Shown here in pieces: positions 28,203 to 36,526 of a DNA stretch of 64,000 nucleotides. Below the pieces are notes generated by a model. It searched no databases. It was not told the origin of the DNA and saw only the letters and a list, made by a program, of their open reading frames with translations. The stretch lies in NCBI RefSeq assembly GCF_010091945.1, contig NZ_WVIE01000011.1:1-64000 (forward strand), given 5' to 3'. Numbering within the stretch: position 1 is the stretch's first letter; every line of letters starts with the position of its first letter. A program made the translations under genes and the position numbers. This DNA is from Myxacorys almedinensis A. Its GTDB lineage: Bacteria > Cyanobacteriota > Cyanobacteriia > Leptolyngbyales > Leptolyngbyaceae.

Positions 28203-30917
28203 TTATAACCAGTCGTCTTCATCGTCCCAATTGTCTTGAGCATAGTTGGGTCGAGTGGGACGTTTTTTAGGAGAATCGCTGCGACTGGCTCTGTCAATCT
28301 CTGGAGGATCAACTCTTCCATACTCTGAAGGGTTAGAAGAACGCCGCGAGCCGCCTACATCTTCTCGGTTGCCCAGATAGCCAGAACCATCATTACGCCG
28401 AGGAGCGTTTAGATCCGCGTTGCGGCGAGAATCTCGTCTTGGGGCATCGTAGTTTGGCTGAGAGGAGCCGTTGTCGTAGCGAGATGCATCACGACGATTA
28501 ATGGGATCTCGGCTTCTAGAGGCATCTCGGTTATCGCTTCTGCCCAACTCTGCCGGGTCGCTGTAGGGATCACGGGGTCTAGGGGGAGCCGGGTTGGCAT
28601 AGGGATCGCGACTTGGAGCGGGGCGATTGGTTCTGCCATCTCTTGGGTCGCCGTAAGGATCGCGGGTTTGAGAAGGGTCTGGATTGGCGTAGGGATCGCG
28701 GTTGGCTGGCGGTGGGCTGCTGTAGGGATCGCGGTTGTATCGATCGCTCACAGGAGCGTCAAACGAATCGCGCCGGGTGTCATTTTGGCGATAGCGATCG
28801 CGGCTGTAGCGATCGCCATCAGAGCCATCTTGCCGATAGGTGCTCTGCTCATAGGGATCTTGACCGTAGGGATCTTGACCGTAACCATCGCGAGGGTTGA
28901 CCTGATCTCGACCACTGTCATAGCGATCGCGTCCATAGGTGTAGTTATCTCGCCCGTAGGTGTAGTTATTCTGTCCAGCGTTCCAATAATCGCGAGACGA
29001 GCCGTAGGGATCGCGGGGTTCGGGATAGTAATAATCTTCGTCATCTTCGAGGAAGAAGTTTTTGATCGACTCAAAGAATCCACCTTCCCCTTCATCGAGT
29101 TTGGTCTGCTGGTAGACTTCGCGATTGAGGTCATAAAGCGCGTCTTTGAGGTCTGCTTCTGCAATATCTACGCCGCGATCGTCATTATTTGCCAGGGCTT
29201 CTCGGAGGCGCAAGACTTGGGGTTCGATGCGATTGCGATAGGGGCTAACAAACGACATCCCAAAGTCAAGGGTGGCTTCTCGCAGTTGTCGTTCGGCTTG
29301 GAAGGTCATCGCTTCTGCCCGGTTTCGCTTCTCGACTTTTTCTTTGCGGAGCCGATCGATTTCAGCGTATTCTTCAGCACTGCGAATCATCTGCTGAATC
29401 TCGTCTTCGCTGAGATTCGATGCACCTTGAATGGTGATGCTCTGTTCTCGCCCGGTGGTGCGATCCATCGCGGTGACTTGCAAAATGCCGTTGGCATCGA
29501 CATCAAACGAGACCTGGATCTGAGGAATTCCCCGCGGTGCAGGCGGAATGCCCATCAGCTTGAAGCGCCCCAGCGATTTGTTGCCCGACGCCATTTCCCG
29601 CTCGCCCTGCAAAACATGGACTTCTACCATGGTTTGGTTGTCTTCTGAGGTAGAAAACGTGTCTGAGCGCCGGGTTGGAATCGTGGTGCCGCGAGGAATC
29701 AGCTTCTTCATCACGCCGCCGATCGTTTCTAAGCCGACCGAAATCGGCGTTACGTCAAGCAGCAAAATATCTTTCAATTCGCCGCCTAAAATTCCGGCTT
29801 GAATGGCGGCTCCGACGGCAACCACTTCATCGGGGTTGACGTTTTGATTCGGTTCAAGGTTGATCAGCGATCGCACCACGTCTTGCACCATCGGAATTCG
29901 GGTAGACCCGCCGACCAGCACCACTTCATCAATATCATCGGGCATCAGTCCGGCATCGCGAAAGGCTTGACGGAGCGGACCGCGCAGGCGGCTGAGCAAC
30001 TCTCCGCACAATCCTTCAAACTGCGATCGCGTCATCCGAGTTTCTAAATGCTTGGGTCCGTCTTCTGTTGCCGTGATGAATGGCAAATTAATCGCCGTGA
30101 CGCTAACACCCGAAAGCTCAATTTTGGCTTTCTCTGCGGCTTCAGTCAGCCGTTGCAGCGCTTGACGATCTTTGCGTAAATCAATCCCTTCTTGCTCTAA
30201 AAACTGCTCTGCCAGCCAATCGACAATCTTTTTATCAAAGTCGTTGCCGCCAAGTTGGGTGTCGCCGCTGGTGCCTCTGACTTCAAACACCCCATCGCCC
30301 ACGTCTAAGATCGAAACGTCAAACGTGCCGCCGCCCAAATCAAACACGAGAATCGTTTCTTGACTGACGCGATCGAGACCATAGGCTAACGATGCTGCCG
30401 TCGGTTCATTCAAAATTCGCTTGACATCAAGCCCAGCAATGCGCCCGGCATCGCGGGTGGCTTGGCGCTGCGAGTCATTAAAGTAGGCGGGAACGGTGAT
30501 CACGGCTCCGGTCACAGGCTCTCCGAGATAGCGGCTCGCTTCGTCTGCCAGCTTGGTCAAAATCAGGGCTGAAATTTCTTCGGAAGAAAAGTCGCGATCG
30601 AGGCGAGGGCATTTGATTCTGATGTTGCCCGCCTCGTCTTTGCGAATGGTGTAGGGCACCCGCTTCGACTCGGGAGAAAGCTCAGCATATTTACGCCCAA
30701 CAAAGCGTTTAACAGAAAAAAACGTATTTTGCGGATCAAGGACGGCTTGCCGCCTGGCGAGTTGCCCCACCATCCGTTCTCCTTCTTTGCTGATGGCAAC
30801 CACCGAAGGAGTTGTTCGCATGCCTTCTGCGTTGGCGATGACTACTGGCTTTCCGCCCTCCATGACCGCCACCACCGAGTTTGTAGTTCCCAGGTCAATA
30901 CCAACGACTCTGCCCAT
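28203..30917 (-). CDS. dnaK3: DnaK3-type Hsp70 with a long repetitive C-terminal tail
   Basis: 904 residues, against about 635 for standard DnaK. The ATPase domain starts [13 protein letters not shown] and contains [13 protein letters not shown] and [10 protein letters not shown]; the substrate-binding domain and lid run to about residue 620. A tail of roughly 280 residues follows, rich in Arg, Asp, Tyr, Pro, Asn and Ser, with six RDPY units and several QDPY/RDxY variants. It ends NWDDEDDWL. Long tails and a downstream dnaJ fit cyanobacterial DnaK3, a thylakoid-associated Hsp70. The ATPase domain looks fully functional. The tail is disordered and probably evolves fast, while the acidic-aromatic end looks like a docking motif. 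Confidence 0.92.
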   Translation of the reverse strand: MGRVVGIDLGTTNSVVAVMEGGKPVVIANAEGMRTTPSVVAISKEGERMVGQLARRQAVLDPQNTFFSVKRFVGRKYAELSPESKRVPYTIRKDEAGNIRIKCPRLDRDFSSEEISALILTKLADEASRYLGEPVTGAVITVPAYFNDSQRQATRDAGRIAGLDVKRILNEPTAASLAYGLDRVSQETILVFDLGGGTFDVSILDVGDGVFEVRGTSGDTQLGGNDFDKKIVDWLAEQFLEQEGIDLRKDRQALQRLTEAAEKAKIELSGVSVTAINLPFITATEDGPKHLETRMTRSQFEGLCGELLSRLRGPLRQAFRDAGLMPDDIDEVVLVGGSTRIPMVQDVVRSLINLEPNQNVNPDEVVAVGAAIQAGILGGELKDILLLDVTPISVGLETIGGVMKKLIPRGTTIPTRRSDTFSTSEDNQTMVEVHVLQGEREMASGNKSLGRFKLMGIPPAPRGIPQIQVSFDVDANGILQVTAMDRTTGREQSITIQGASNLSEDEIQQMIRSAEEYAEIDRLRKEKVEKRNRAEAMTFQAERQLREATLDFGMSFVSPYRNRIEPQVLRLREALANNDDRGVDIAEADLKDALYDLNREVYQQTKLDEGEGGFFESIKNFFLEDDEDYYYPEPRDPYGSSRDYWNAGQNNYTYGRDNYTYGRDRYDSGRDQVNPRDGYGQDPYGQDPYEQSTYRQDGSDGDRYSRDRYRQNDTRRDSFDAPVSDRYNRDPYSSPPPANRDPYANPDPSQTRDPYGDPRDGRTNRPAPSRDPYANPAPPRPRDPYSDPAELGRSDNRDASRSRDPINRRDASRYDNGSSQPNYDAPRRDSRRNADLNAPRRNDGSGYLGNREDVGGSRRSSNPSEYGRVDPPEIDRASRSDSPKKRPTRPNYAQDNWDDEDDWL

Positions 30918-31119
30918 GTTCTTTGCTAAAGCTAGTGTTGAGAAGTTTTGCTGGATTCATTCTATCTTGCTCAGGCAAGAGGGGATAGGGCAACCCAAAT
31001 CGAGCCATTACCCATGGCTCCAGAGGATGGCTCTAAGGTATGGCTCTAGTGCGATCGCACCCAGGGTTCAGAAAAACCGGACGGTTGACCCCAAAGCACG
31101 ACAGAGAAAGAACGCTGGC

Positions 31120-31449
31120 TCAAGACAAGACATCTCGCAACGCAGCTAACTGCTCTTGCACAATGCGGTAGTAAATCCAGGTTCCCCGCCGCTCTTTGGC
31201 TAACAACCCTGCCTCATACATCACCTTGAGATGATGGCTCACTGTAGGCTGCGATAGCCCCAGCGTTTCTACTAGCTCACAGGCACACACTTCTAGATGC
31301 GGCTGGGCAGCGATCAAACTGAGCATCTGCAATCGGGCAGGCTCACCCAGTACCCGAAAAATAGTGGCTAATTGAACTGCCTGATCAGGGGTTAGACGAC
31401 CCGCCAACAAAGGAGGACAGCACGGAACCATGGGCTTAGAAAACTTCAT
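31120..31449 (-). CDS. arsR: ArsR-family metalloid-responsive repressor
   Basis: 109 residues, winged helix. The recognition helix is LSQPTVSHHLKVM and the wing is KERRGTWIYYR. Cysteines C55 and C57 (LEVCACEL) sit in the helix where ArsR proteins bind As(III) or Sb(III), and a C10-C11 pair lies near the N-terminus. It likely represses itself and the divergent aquaporin gene through the palindrome at 31517-31540. An in-frame ATG at 31506 would add 19 atypical residues; I prefer 31449. Confidence 0.85.
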   Translation of the reverse strand: MKFSKPMVPCCPPLLAGRLTPDQAVQLATIFRVLGEPARLQMLSLIAAQPHLEVCACELVETLGLSQPTVSHHLKVMYEAGLLAKERRGTWIYYRIVQEQLAALRDVLS

Positions 31450-31516
31450 CGCTTCTATCTTTATAGCTTCTATAGTGACACGCACCCCCAGCCTTTGCCA
31501 AAGCATCGATAAGCGT

Positions 31517-31540
31517 ATATATTGATCTATGTCAATATAT
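31517..31540. promoter_or_regulatory. Palindromic operator between arsR and the aquaporin gene
   Basis: ATATATTGA (31517-31525) and TCAATATAT (31532-31540) are perfect 9-bp inverted arms with a 6-bp spacer. Their form (ATATTGA-N-TCAATAT) matches the AT-rich dyads bound by ArsR/SmtB dimers. The position between divergent genes allows control of both. Confidence 0.75.
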
Positions 31541-31664
31541 GGAGCGGTAATGGATTATGCTCAACTTGCCCTGACCATCAGCAATTTAGAATCCGGGATC
31601 TAGAAAACGCTAGCACAAGACTTTTGTGACTAATTTCTTAGTTTTTTACAACCTCATTGCCAGC

Positions 31665-32375
31665 ATGAAATTAGGGGTAAGACGCACGATCGAGCAACCC
31701 ATCAGAGCCTACTCGCGGGAATTAGTTGCAGAAGCCATCGGCACATTTACGCTGGTGTTTGCAGGGACGGGTGCAGTCATGGTGAATCGTCTTAGCGACG
31801 GGGCGATCACCCATCTGGGCATTAGCTTTGTGTTTGGAGCGGTGGTGGCGGCGCTAATTTACAGTCTAGGGCACATCAGTGGCGCGCACTTCAATCCGGC
31901 TGTAACCTTAGCATTTTGGAGTAGCGGCTTTCTTCGTAAAGACAAAGTGATTCCCTACATTCTGTCGCAAGTCTTGGGCGCGATCGCGGCTTCGACAGTA
32001 CTAGCATTGTCCTTGGGCTATGTTGCCAATTTAGGCGCAACGTTGCCGCGAGATGGCAACTGGCAGCAGTCGTTTATTTTAGAAACAGTCCTCACCTTTA
32101 TCTTGATGCTGGTCATTTTTGGATCCGGGCTAGATCGTCGTGCGCCTTTAGGATTTGCCGGAATCGCAATTGGCTTAACGGTGGGGCTAGAGGCTGCTTT
32201 TATGGGATTAATGACTGGAGCCAGCATGAATCCGGCGCGATCGTTTGGTCCTGCTTTCGTCGGTTGGACATGGCAGCACCAATGGTTATACTGGGTTGCG
32301 CCTATTTTGGGAGCGCAACTGGCAGTATGGGTATATCGGTATCTTTCCAATGGATTTTCCGACCTCAAGCGTTGA
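31665..32375 (+). CDS. Aquaporin/MIP channel, probable metalloid or small-solute channel
   Basis: 236 residues, six membrane segments and two NPA motifs (N77-P-A, N189-P-A-R). Aligned by the NPA boxes, the selectivity filter reads F57, A177, A186, R192: the His of the water channel AqpZ and the Phe/Gly pattern of GlpF are both absent, giving a wider filter. The divergent arsR suggests a role in arsenite movement, as for AqpS in rhizobial ars loci. ATG 31665 is the first methionine; a GTG at 31626 is a weaker option. No arsC, arsB or acr3 is nearby. Confidence 0.85.
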   Translation: MKLGVRRTIEQPIRAYSRELVAEAIGTFTLVFAGTGAVMVNRLSDGAITHLGISFVFGAVVAALIYSLGHISGAHFNPAVTLAFWSSGFLRKDKVIPYILSQVLGAIAASTVLALSLGYVANLGATLPRDGNWQQSFILETVLTFILMLVIFGSGLDRRAPLGFAGIAIGLTVGLEAAFMGLMTGASMNPARSFGPAFVGWTWQHQWLYWVAPILGAQLAVWVYRYLSNGFSDLKR

Positions 32376-32585
32376 ACCCTGCTGATCTGACACGATTCTT
32401 GGACTTGGTAGATTGGCTGTGCCGCCTTTCGAGCGATCGCGGTGCCCAGCTTCTCCTGCCCTGGTTTGCCCGTTTTTGCAAAGGTTTGACACCCAACCCT
32501 GACTGACTATATTCTGGCTACGCCCCCAACCTAATCTTTAGGTAACCTCGCGATTTGTACACAGTTATTTTCACAAGGTAGGGCT

Positions 32586-33176
32586 ATGCACCAGCGATCG
32601 CTTCTGTTTCTCAGCATTTTTCTGGTAGGACTCGCGCCCTGGGTAGCGCTGGCTCAACCGTTGCCAGCGCCGTTATCAGAGTCATTACTAGAACCATTAT
32701 CAGAGCCATCATCAGAGTCGTTGTCAGAGCCATTACTCAAAACATCGCCGCCTGCCTCTCCACCCTCTAAGGTAAACGACCAAACTCAAGCGGTGCGAGT
32801 AGTTGTGAAGTTGAAAAAACGGCGGGTCTACGTGTATGAAGGAGACACTGAGATTGCCAGCTATCCGGTGGCGGTGGGTAAAGCGGGTTGGGAAACGCCA
32901 ACCGGGGAGCATCAGGTCATTAATAAACAAGTGAATCCTACATTTATCAGCTTTAAGACGGGAAAAAAAATTCCGCCGGGATACGACAACCCGCTTGGGG
33001 TGAGGTGGATCGGCATTTGGACAGACGGCGACACGCAGATCGGGTTTCATGGCACAAATCAGCCTGAGCTATTGGGGCAAGCCGTGTCGCATGGCTGCTT
33101 GCGGATGTGGAACAAAGATGTGACCGCCCTGTTTGAGCGTGTTGCGATCGGGACGCCGGTTTCTGTGCAACCCTAA
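32586..33176 (+). CDS. L,D-transpeptidase (YkuD domain), secreted
   Basis: 196 residues. A signal peptide (about 1-23, cut after ALA) is followed by a Ser/Glu/Pro/Leu repeat region (LSEPLSEP-like, about 28-52), then a Pro-rich linker and the YkuD domain (about 70-196). The catalytic motif HGTN...SHGCLRM carries H169 and C171. It forms 3-3 peptidoglycan cross-links or attaches proteins in the periplasm. The repeat is built from 12- and 18-bp DNA units and may vary in length between strains. The 281 bp behind it (33177-33457) show no gene. Confidence 0.9.
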   Translation: MHQRSLLFLSIFLVGLAPWVALAQPLPAPLSESLLEPLSEPSSESLSEPLLKTSPPASPPSKVNDQTQAVRVVVKLKKRRVYVYEGDTEIASYPVAVGKAGWETPTGEHQVINKQVNPTFISFKTGKKIPPGYDNPLGVRWIGIWTDGDTQIGFHGTNQPELLGQAVSHGCLRMWNKDVTALFERVAIGTPVSVQP

Positions 33177-33457
33177 CATGACGTGAGTTCGACGAATTAG
33201 AAGATAGCAGGCGGAAGCGCAGGTAAGCCGGTTTCAGGTCGAGCGAGGGTAAGTTGGGCTGATAGGTTGTGAGAAAGTTGATGCCGCACTGTTTAGAGAA
33301 GTAGGGACAATCGCGATCGCACTGTTCCGGGTAGGCTTTGATGGCTGCACTCAATTTTTGCTGCGTCGCCCTGGCTCATTTCTCACTTCTCTAACTGAGC
33401 CTTCCCAGTTGTGCGATAAAATTTAGGCTCGCTTGTATACAACACCACGCCACTGCC

Positions 33458-34861
33458 ATGAGTAAGGGAACGCTATTCGATAAAGTTTGGGATTTGCACA
33501 CAGTTGGAATTTTGCCGTCGGGTCAGACTCAGCTATTTATCGGGTTGCATCTGATTCACGAAGTTACTAGCCCACAAGCGTTTGCCATGCTGAAAGAGCG
33601 GGGACTAGCAGTGATGTTTCCCGAACGAACCGTGGCAACGGTCGATCACATCGTTCCGACCGAGGATCAGTCGCGCCCCTTTGCCGACGGCATGGCAGAA
33701 GCAATGATGCAGGAACTAGAGAAAAACACTCAGGCGCACGGCATTCGGTTTTATAACGTCGGGTCTGGCAGCCAAGGCATTGTGCATGTGATTGCCCCAG
33801 AGCAAGGGTTGACTCAGCCTGGGATGACGATCGCGTGTGGTGATAGCCATACTTCGACTCATGGAGCCTTTGGCGCGATCGCATTTGGCATTGGGACTAG
33901 TCAAGTCCGCGATGTCCTCGCTTCGCAAACCTTGGCACTGGCAAAACTGAAGGTTCGCAAAATCGAAGTGAACGGCACCCTGCAACCGGGGGTTTATGCC
34001 AAAGATGTGATTCTGCATATCATTCGCACCCTCGGCGTGAAGGGCGGCGTCGGCTATGCGTACGAATTTGCAGGGACGACCTTTGAGCAAATGGGCATGG
34101 AAGAACGCATGACCGTCTGTAATATGTCGATCGAAGGCGGCGCACGCTGCGGCTACGTTAACCCCGATCAGGTCACGTATGAGTATCTTCAGGGCTGCGA
34201 TTTTGCGCCTAACGGGGAAGCGTGGGACAGCGCGATCGCATGGTGGAATAATCTCCGCAGCGATGCCAATGCTGTTTACGATGATGTGATCGTTTTTGAT
34301 GCTGCCAGCATTGCCCCAACCGTAACCTGGGGCATTACCCCCGGTCAAGGCATTGGCATTGATGAACCCGTGCCAACAGCAGATATTATTCCCGAAGAGG
34401 AACGGGCGATCGCAGAGGAAGCCTACCAATACATGAATTTGGAACCGGGTCATTCTATCCAGGGTACAAAGGTAGATGTGTGTTTTGTGGGAAGCTGCAC
34501 CAACGGTCGCATTTCTGATTTGCGGGAGGCAGCCAACTTTGCCCAAGGTCGTCATGTTGCAAAAGGCGTGAAAGCCTTCATTGTTCCCGGTTCTGAGCGA
34601 GTCAAAAAACAGGCGGAAGCGGAAGGTCTCGATCAAATTTTCTTGAGCGCTGGGTTTGAGTGGCGCGAAGCAGGTTGCTCGATGTGTCTGGCGATGAATC
34701 CTGACAAGCTAGAGGGGCGGCAACTCAGCGCGTCGTCATCTAACCGGAACTTTAAAGGGCGGCAAGGCTCCTCATCGGGGCGCACACTGTTAATGAGTCC
34801 GGCAATGGTGGTTGCAGCGGCAGTGACCGGACAAGTCACCGATGTTCGAGAGCTAATTTAG
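33458..34861 (+). CDS. leuC: 3-Isopropylmalate dehydratase large subunit
   Basis: 467 residues, aconitase family. [4Fe-4S] ligands lie in VGSCTNGR and in CSMCLAMN, and the substrate loop [21 protein letters not shown] is intact. It isomerises 2-isopropylmalate in leucine synthesis together with LeuD, which is not in this window after leuC, so leuC and leuD are separated or leuD lies elsewhere. Full length for the family. Confidence 0.96.
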   Translation: MSKGTLFDKVWDLHTVGILPSGQTQLFIGLHLIHEVTSPQAFAMLKERGLAVMFPERTVATVDHIVPTEDQSRPFADGMAEAMMQELEKNTQAHGIRFYNVGSGSQGIVHVIAPEQGLTQPGMTIACGDSHTSTHGAFGAIAFGIGTSQVRDVLASQTLALAKLKVRKIEVNGTLQPGVYAKDVILHIIRTLGVKGGVGYAYEFAGTTFEQMGMEERMTVCNMSIEGGARCGYVNPDQVTYEYLQGCDFAPNGEAWDSAIAWWNNLRSDANAVYDDVIVFDAASIAPTVTWGITPGQGIGIDEPVPTADIIPEEERAIAEEAYQYMNLEPGHSIQGTKVDVCFVGSCTNGRISDLREAANFAQGRHVAKGVKAFIVPGSERVKKQAEAEGLDQIFLSAGFEWREAGCSMCLAMNPDKLEGRQLSASSSNRNFKGRQGSSSGRTLLMSPAMVVAAAVTGQVTDVRELI

Positions 34862-35192
34862 GCTTAGCTTGCGTTGCATGTGGCTGGGTGGAGAGGTAAG
34901 AGGGTAGAAGGGTAGATGGAGATGTTACCCATCCACTCATCCACTCATCGATTCCCAGTCCATCATTTCAATCTTGACAGATCACTAGGCGCAAACGTCT
35001 CAACTTTATGCGCGGTTTCTGGAGAGTCTTTTTTTCCACTAGCAATTTAAAGCACGCTTGGATCATTCTTTAGGCTGAGCCGGGTAAGCCCAGATGCTTG
35101 GCTGTGCGCGGTCTATTGGCACGGGTCATTTAGCATAGATTGGAGAAGTGATCTCTATCTAATAGTAGAGATAGGGGGATGATAGGCTGATT
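34862..35192. other. Intergenic region with a dispersed-repeat end
   Basis: Contains a purine-rich stretch (GGGTAGAAGGGTAGATGG-like) and the sequence TTGACAGATCACTAG (34974-34988), nearly identical to the end of the element at 54241-54363 (TTGACAGACCACTAG). A small hairpin ATCTCTA/TAGAGAT sits at 35151-35172. No gene. Confidence 0.5.
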
Positions 35193-35230
35193 TGTGATCG
35201 AAATCACAGGGTTGCGTGATCCAGATCACT
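35193..35230. promoter_or_regulatory. Two tandem CRP-like binding sites
   Basis: Site 1 (35193-35208) is TGTGATCGAAATCACA, a perfect TGTGA-N6-TCACA. Site 2 (35215-35230) is CGTGATCCAGATCACT, matching all but the outermost base on each side. Centres are 22 bp apart, two helical turns. Cyanobacterial SyCRP1 and E. coli CRP share this consensus. Confidence 0.75.
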
Positions 35231-35263
35231 CAAGGTAGGATAAACCACAGACATACTGTAGAA

Positions 35264-35340
35264 GACTCAACTTTAGCCGAGTCATCAACAGGGAACACAC
35301 GACTGACCGACAGGTTTCTCAGGAAGACTGTCGGTTTTTT
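35264..35340 (+). ncRNA. Candidate small RNA (about 77-95 nt) downstream of CRP-like sites
   Basis: A 5' hairpin (GACTC 35264-35268 with GAGTC 35279-35283), a single-stranded middle (35284-35305) and an intrinsic terminator (35306-35340) make a compact RNA. A -10-like CATACT (35252-35257) would start transcription near 35264, which places CRP-like site 2 at about -41.5 and site 1 at about -63.5. An alternative -10, TAGGAT at 35236, would give a longer RNA. The open frame 35216-35407 overlaps the sites and terminator, and I do not believe it. Confidence 0.45.
35306..35340 (+). terminator. Rho-independent terminator
   Basis: ACCGACAG (35306-35313) and CTGTCGGT (35328-35335) form a perfect 8-bp stem, 14-nt loop, followed by T to 35340. 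No annotated gene ends just before it, which is what points to a small RNA or an attenuated leader of trhO. Confidence 0.88.
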
Positions 35341-35518
35341 ATGTCTAATTATTATTTTTACGTCTAATTATCCATTGTTGGGTCTAAAGCAGGAGATTGA
35401 GCAGTAAGCATGGGCAGAGCCAACCCCGACCTTAACAAAGCCCTGCTTTAGCCTGGAGAAGGCAGCTAAACGTTTCCCTAAAAACGCTAAACTAGATTCC
35501 TCACTTCTCTCTCCTGCT

Positions 35519-36346
35519 ATGTCTCAACTCGTGGCTACGTTCTACAAGTTTGTGCAACTTGCTGACTGCGCTGACACGCGAAAGCCTCTGCTAACCTACT
35601 GTTTAGAGCAGGGGTTGAAAGGAACTATTCTTTTAGCAGAAGAAGGGATCAATGGCGCGATCGCGGGTTCTCCGAGTGCCGTTCATAACCTGCTTGCCTT
35701 TTTAAGGGCAGATTTGCGGCTGGCAGATTTGGCTCATAGCGAATCGATCACCCACTCGTCGCCTTTTGATCGCATGAAGGTAAAACTAAAAAAAGAAATC
35801 GTCACCTTGGGGATGCCAGAGATCAATCCCAGTCAGCAAGTCGGAACTTATGTTAGACCGCAAGAGTGGAATGCGCTGATTTCTGATCCGGATGTGATGG
35901 TGATTGACGTTCGTAATACGTTTGAGATTGGGGTTGGCACCTTTGCGCGATCGCACGATCCACAAACCGGATCATTTCGGCAATTTCCGAACTATGTTCA
36001 GACTCAGCTTGATCCGCAGCACCACAAAAAGATCGCCATGTTTTGCACGGGCGGCATCCGCTGCGAGAAGGCATCTGCATTGATGCTGGCGCAGGGGTTT
36101 GAGGAGGTGTATCACCTGCAAGGCGGCATTCTCAGCTATCTAAAAGCCATTCCCCGTGAAGAAAGCCTTTGGCAAGGGGAGTGTTTTGTGTTTGATCAGC
36201 GCGTGGCAGTGACTCAGGGTGTTGAGGATGGTTCCTACAAAATGTGCCGCGCCTGTGGGCACCCAATTTCTCAAGCCGATCAGAGCGCAGAGCTAGATCA
36301 CGTAGGAAGGGCTTGCTCTTACTGTGGTGCATCGTTCGATTTTTGA
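35519..36346 (+). CDS. trhO: tRNA uridine-34 hydroxylase (TrhO/YceA, rhodanese-like)
   Basis: 275 residues. An N-terminal domain with EEGINGAIAG is followed by a rhodanese domain with the active-site loop CTGGIRCEK (C176, C182) and a C-terminal segment CRACGHP...CSYC that probably binds zinc. TrhO makes 5-hydroxyuridine at the wobble position of certain tRNAs using oxygen. Length and motif order match the family. The start is about 180 bp after the terminator at 35340. Confidence 0.9.
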   Translation: MSQLVATFYKFVQLADCADTRKPLLTYCLEQGLKGTILLAEEGINGAIAGSPSAVHNLLAFLRADLRLADLAHSESITHSSPFDRMKVKLKKEIVTLGMPEINPSQQVGTYVRPQEWNALISDPDVMVIDVRNTFEIGVGTFARSHDPQTGSFRQFPNYVQTQLDPQHHKKIAMFCTGGIRCEKASALMLAQGFEEVYHLQGGILSYLKAIPREESLWQGECFVFDQRVAVTQGVEDGSYKMCRACGHPISQADQSAELDHVGRACSYCGASFDF

Positions 36347-36475
36347 ACACGGAGGCAGCGCGATCGACGTTGAGGACAGAGGTGAGCGGCGCGATCGCAG
36401 CTACAAAGGTAAGATTAGCGCCAGGCACAACTCCGCAGGAAACGCCGTTTCAAAGCAAATGCTAAGCTGCACGCA

Positions 36476-36508
36476 AAAGAATCCTCCATGGAAAAGGAGG
36501 ATTCTTTG
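36476..36508. terminator. Bidirectional terminator between trhO and the haloperoxidase gene
   Basis: GAATCCTCC (36479-36487) and GGAGGATTC (36496-36504) form a perfect 9-bp stem with an 8-nt loop, flanked by AAAA and TTT that extend pairing. It can serve both convergent genes. Confidence 0.8.
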
Positions 36509-36526
36509 CTACCGATCGACAAGCCG

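Noticed and set aside
28440-29030. Regular repeats suggesting a CRISPR array
   Set aside because: The repeats are codons of the DnaK3 tail, not identical direct repeats with unique spacers, and no cas genes are near.
28668-29648. 326-codon open frame on the + strand
   Set aside because: It is antisense to dnaK3. The repeated GGGATCGCG-type codons of the RDPY tail keep several frames open; the product has no recognisable fold.
33716-34636. 306-codon open frame on the - strand
   Set aside because: Antisense to leuC, whose protein is complete and conserved; the antisense product is not protein-like.
35216-35407. 63-codon ORF on the + strand
   Set aside because: It begins inside a CRP-like site and runs through a strong terminator, has no RBS and no family resemblance; the region is better explained as a regulatory RNA.
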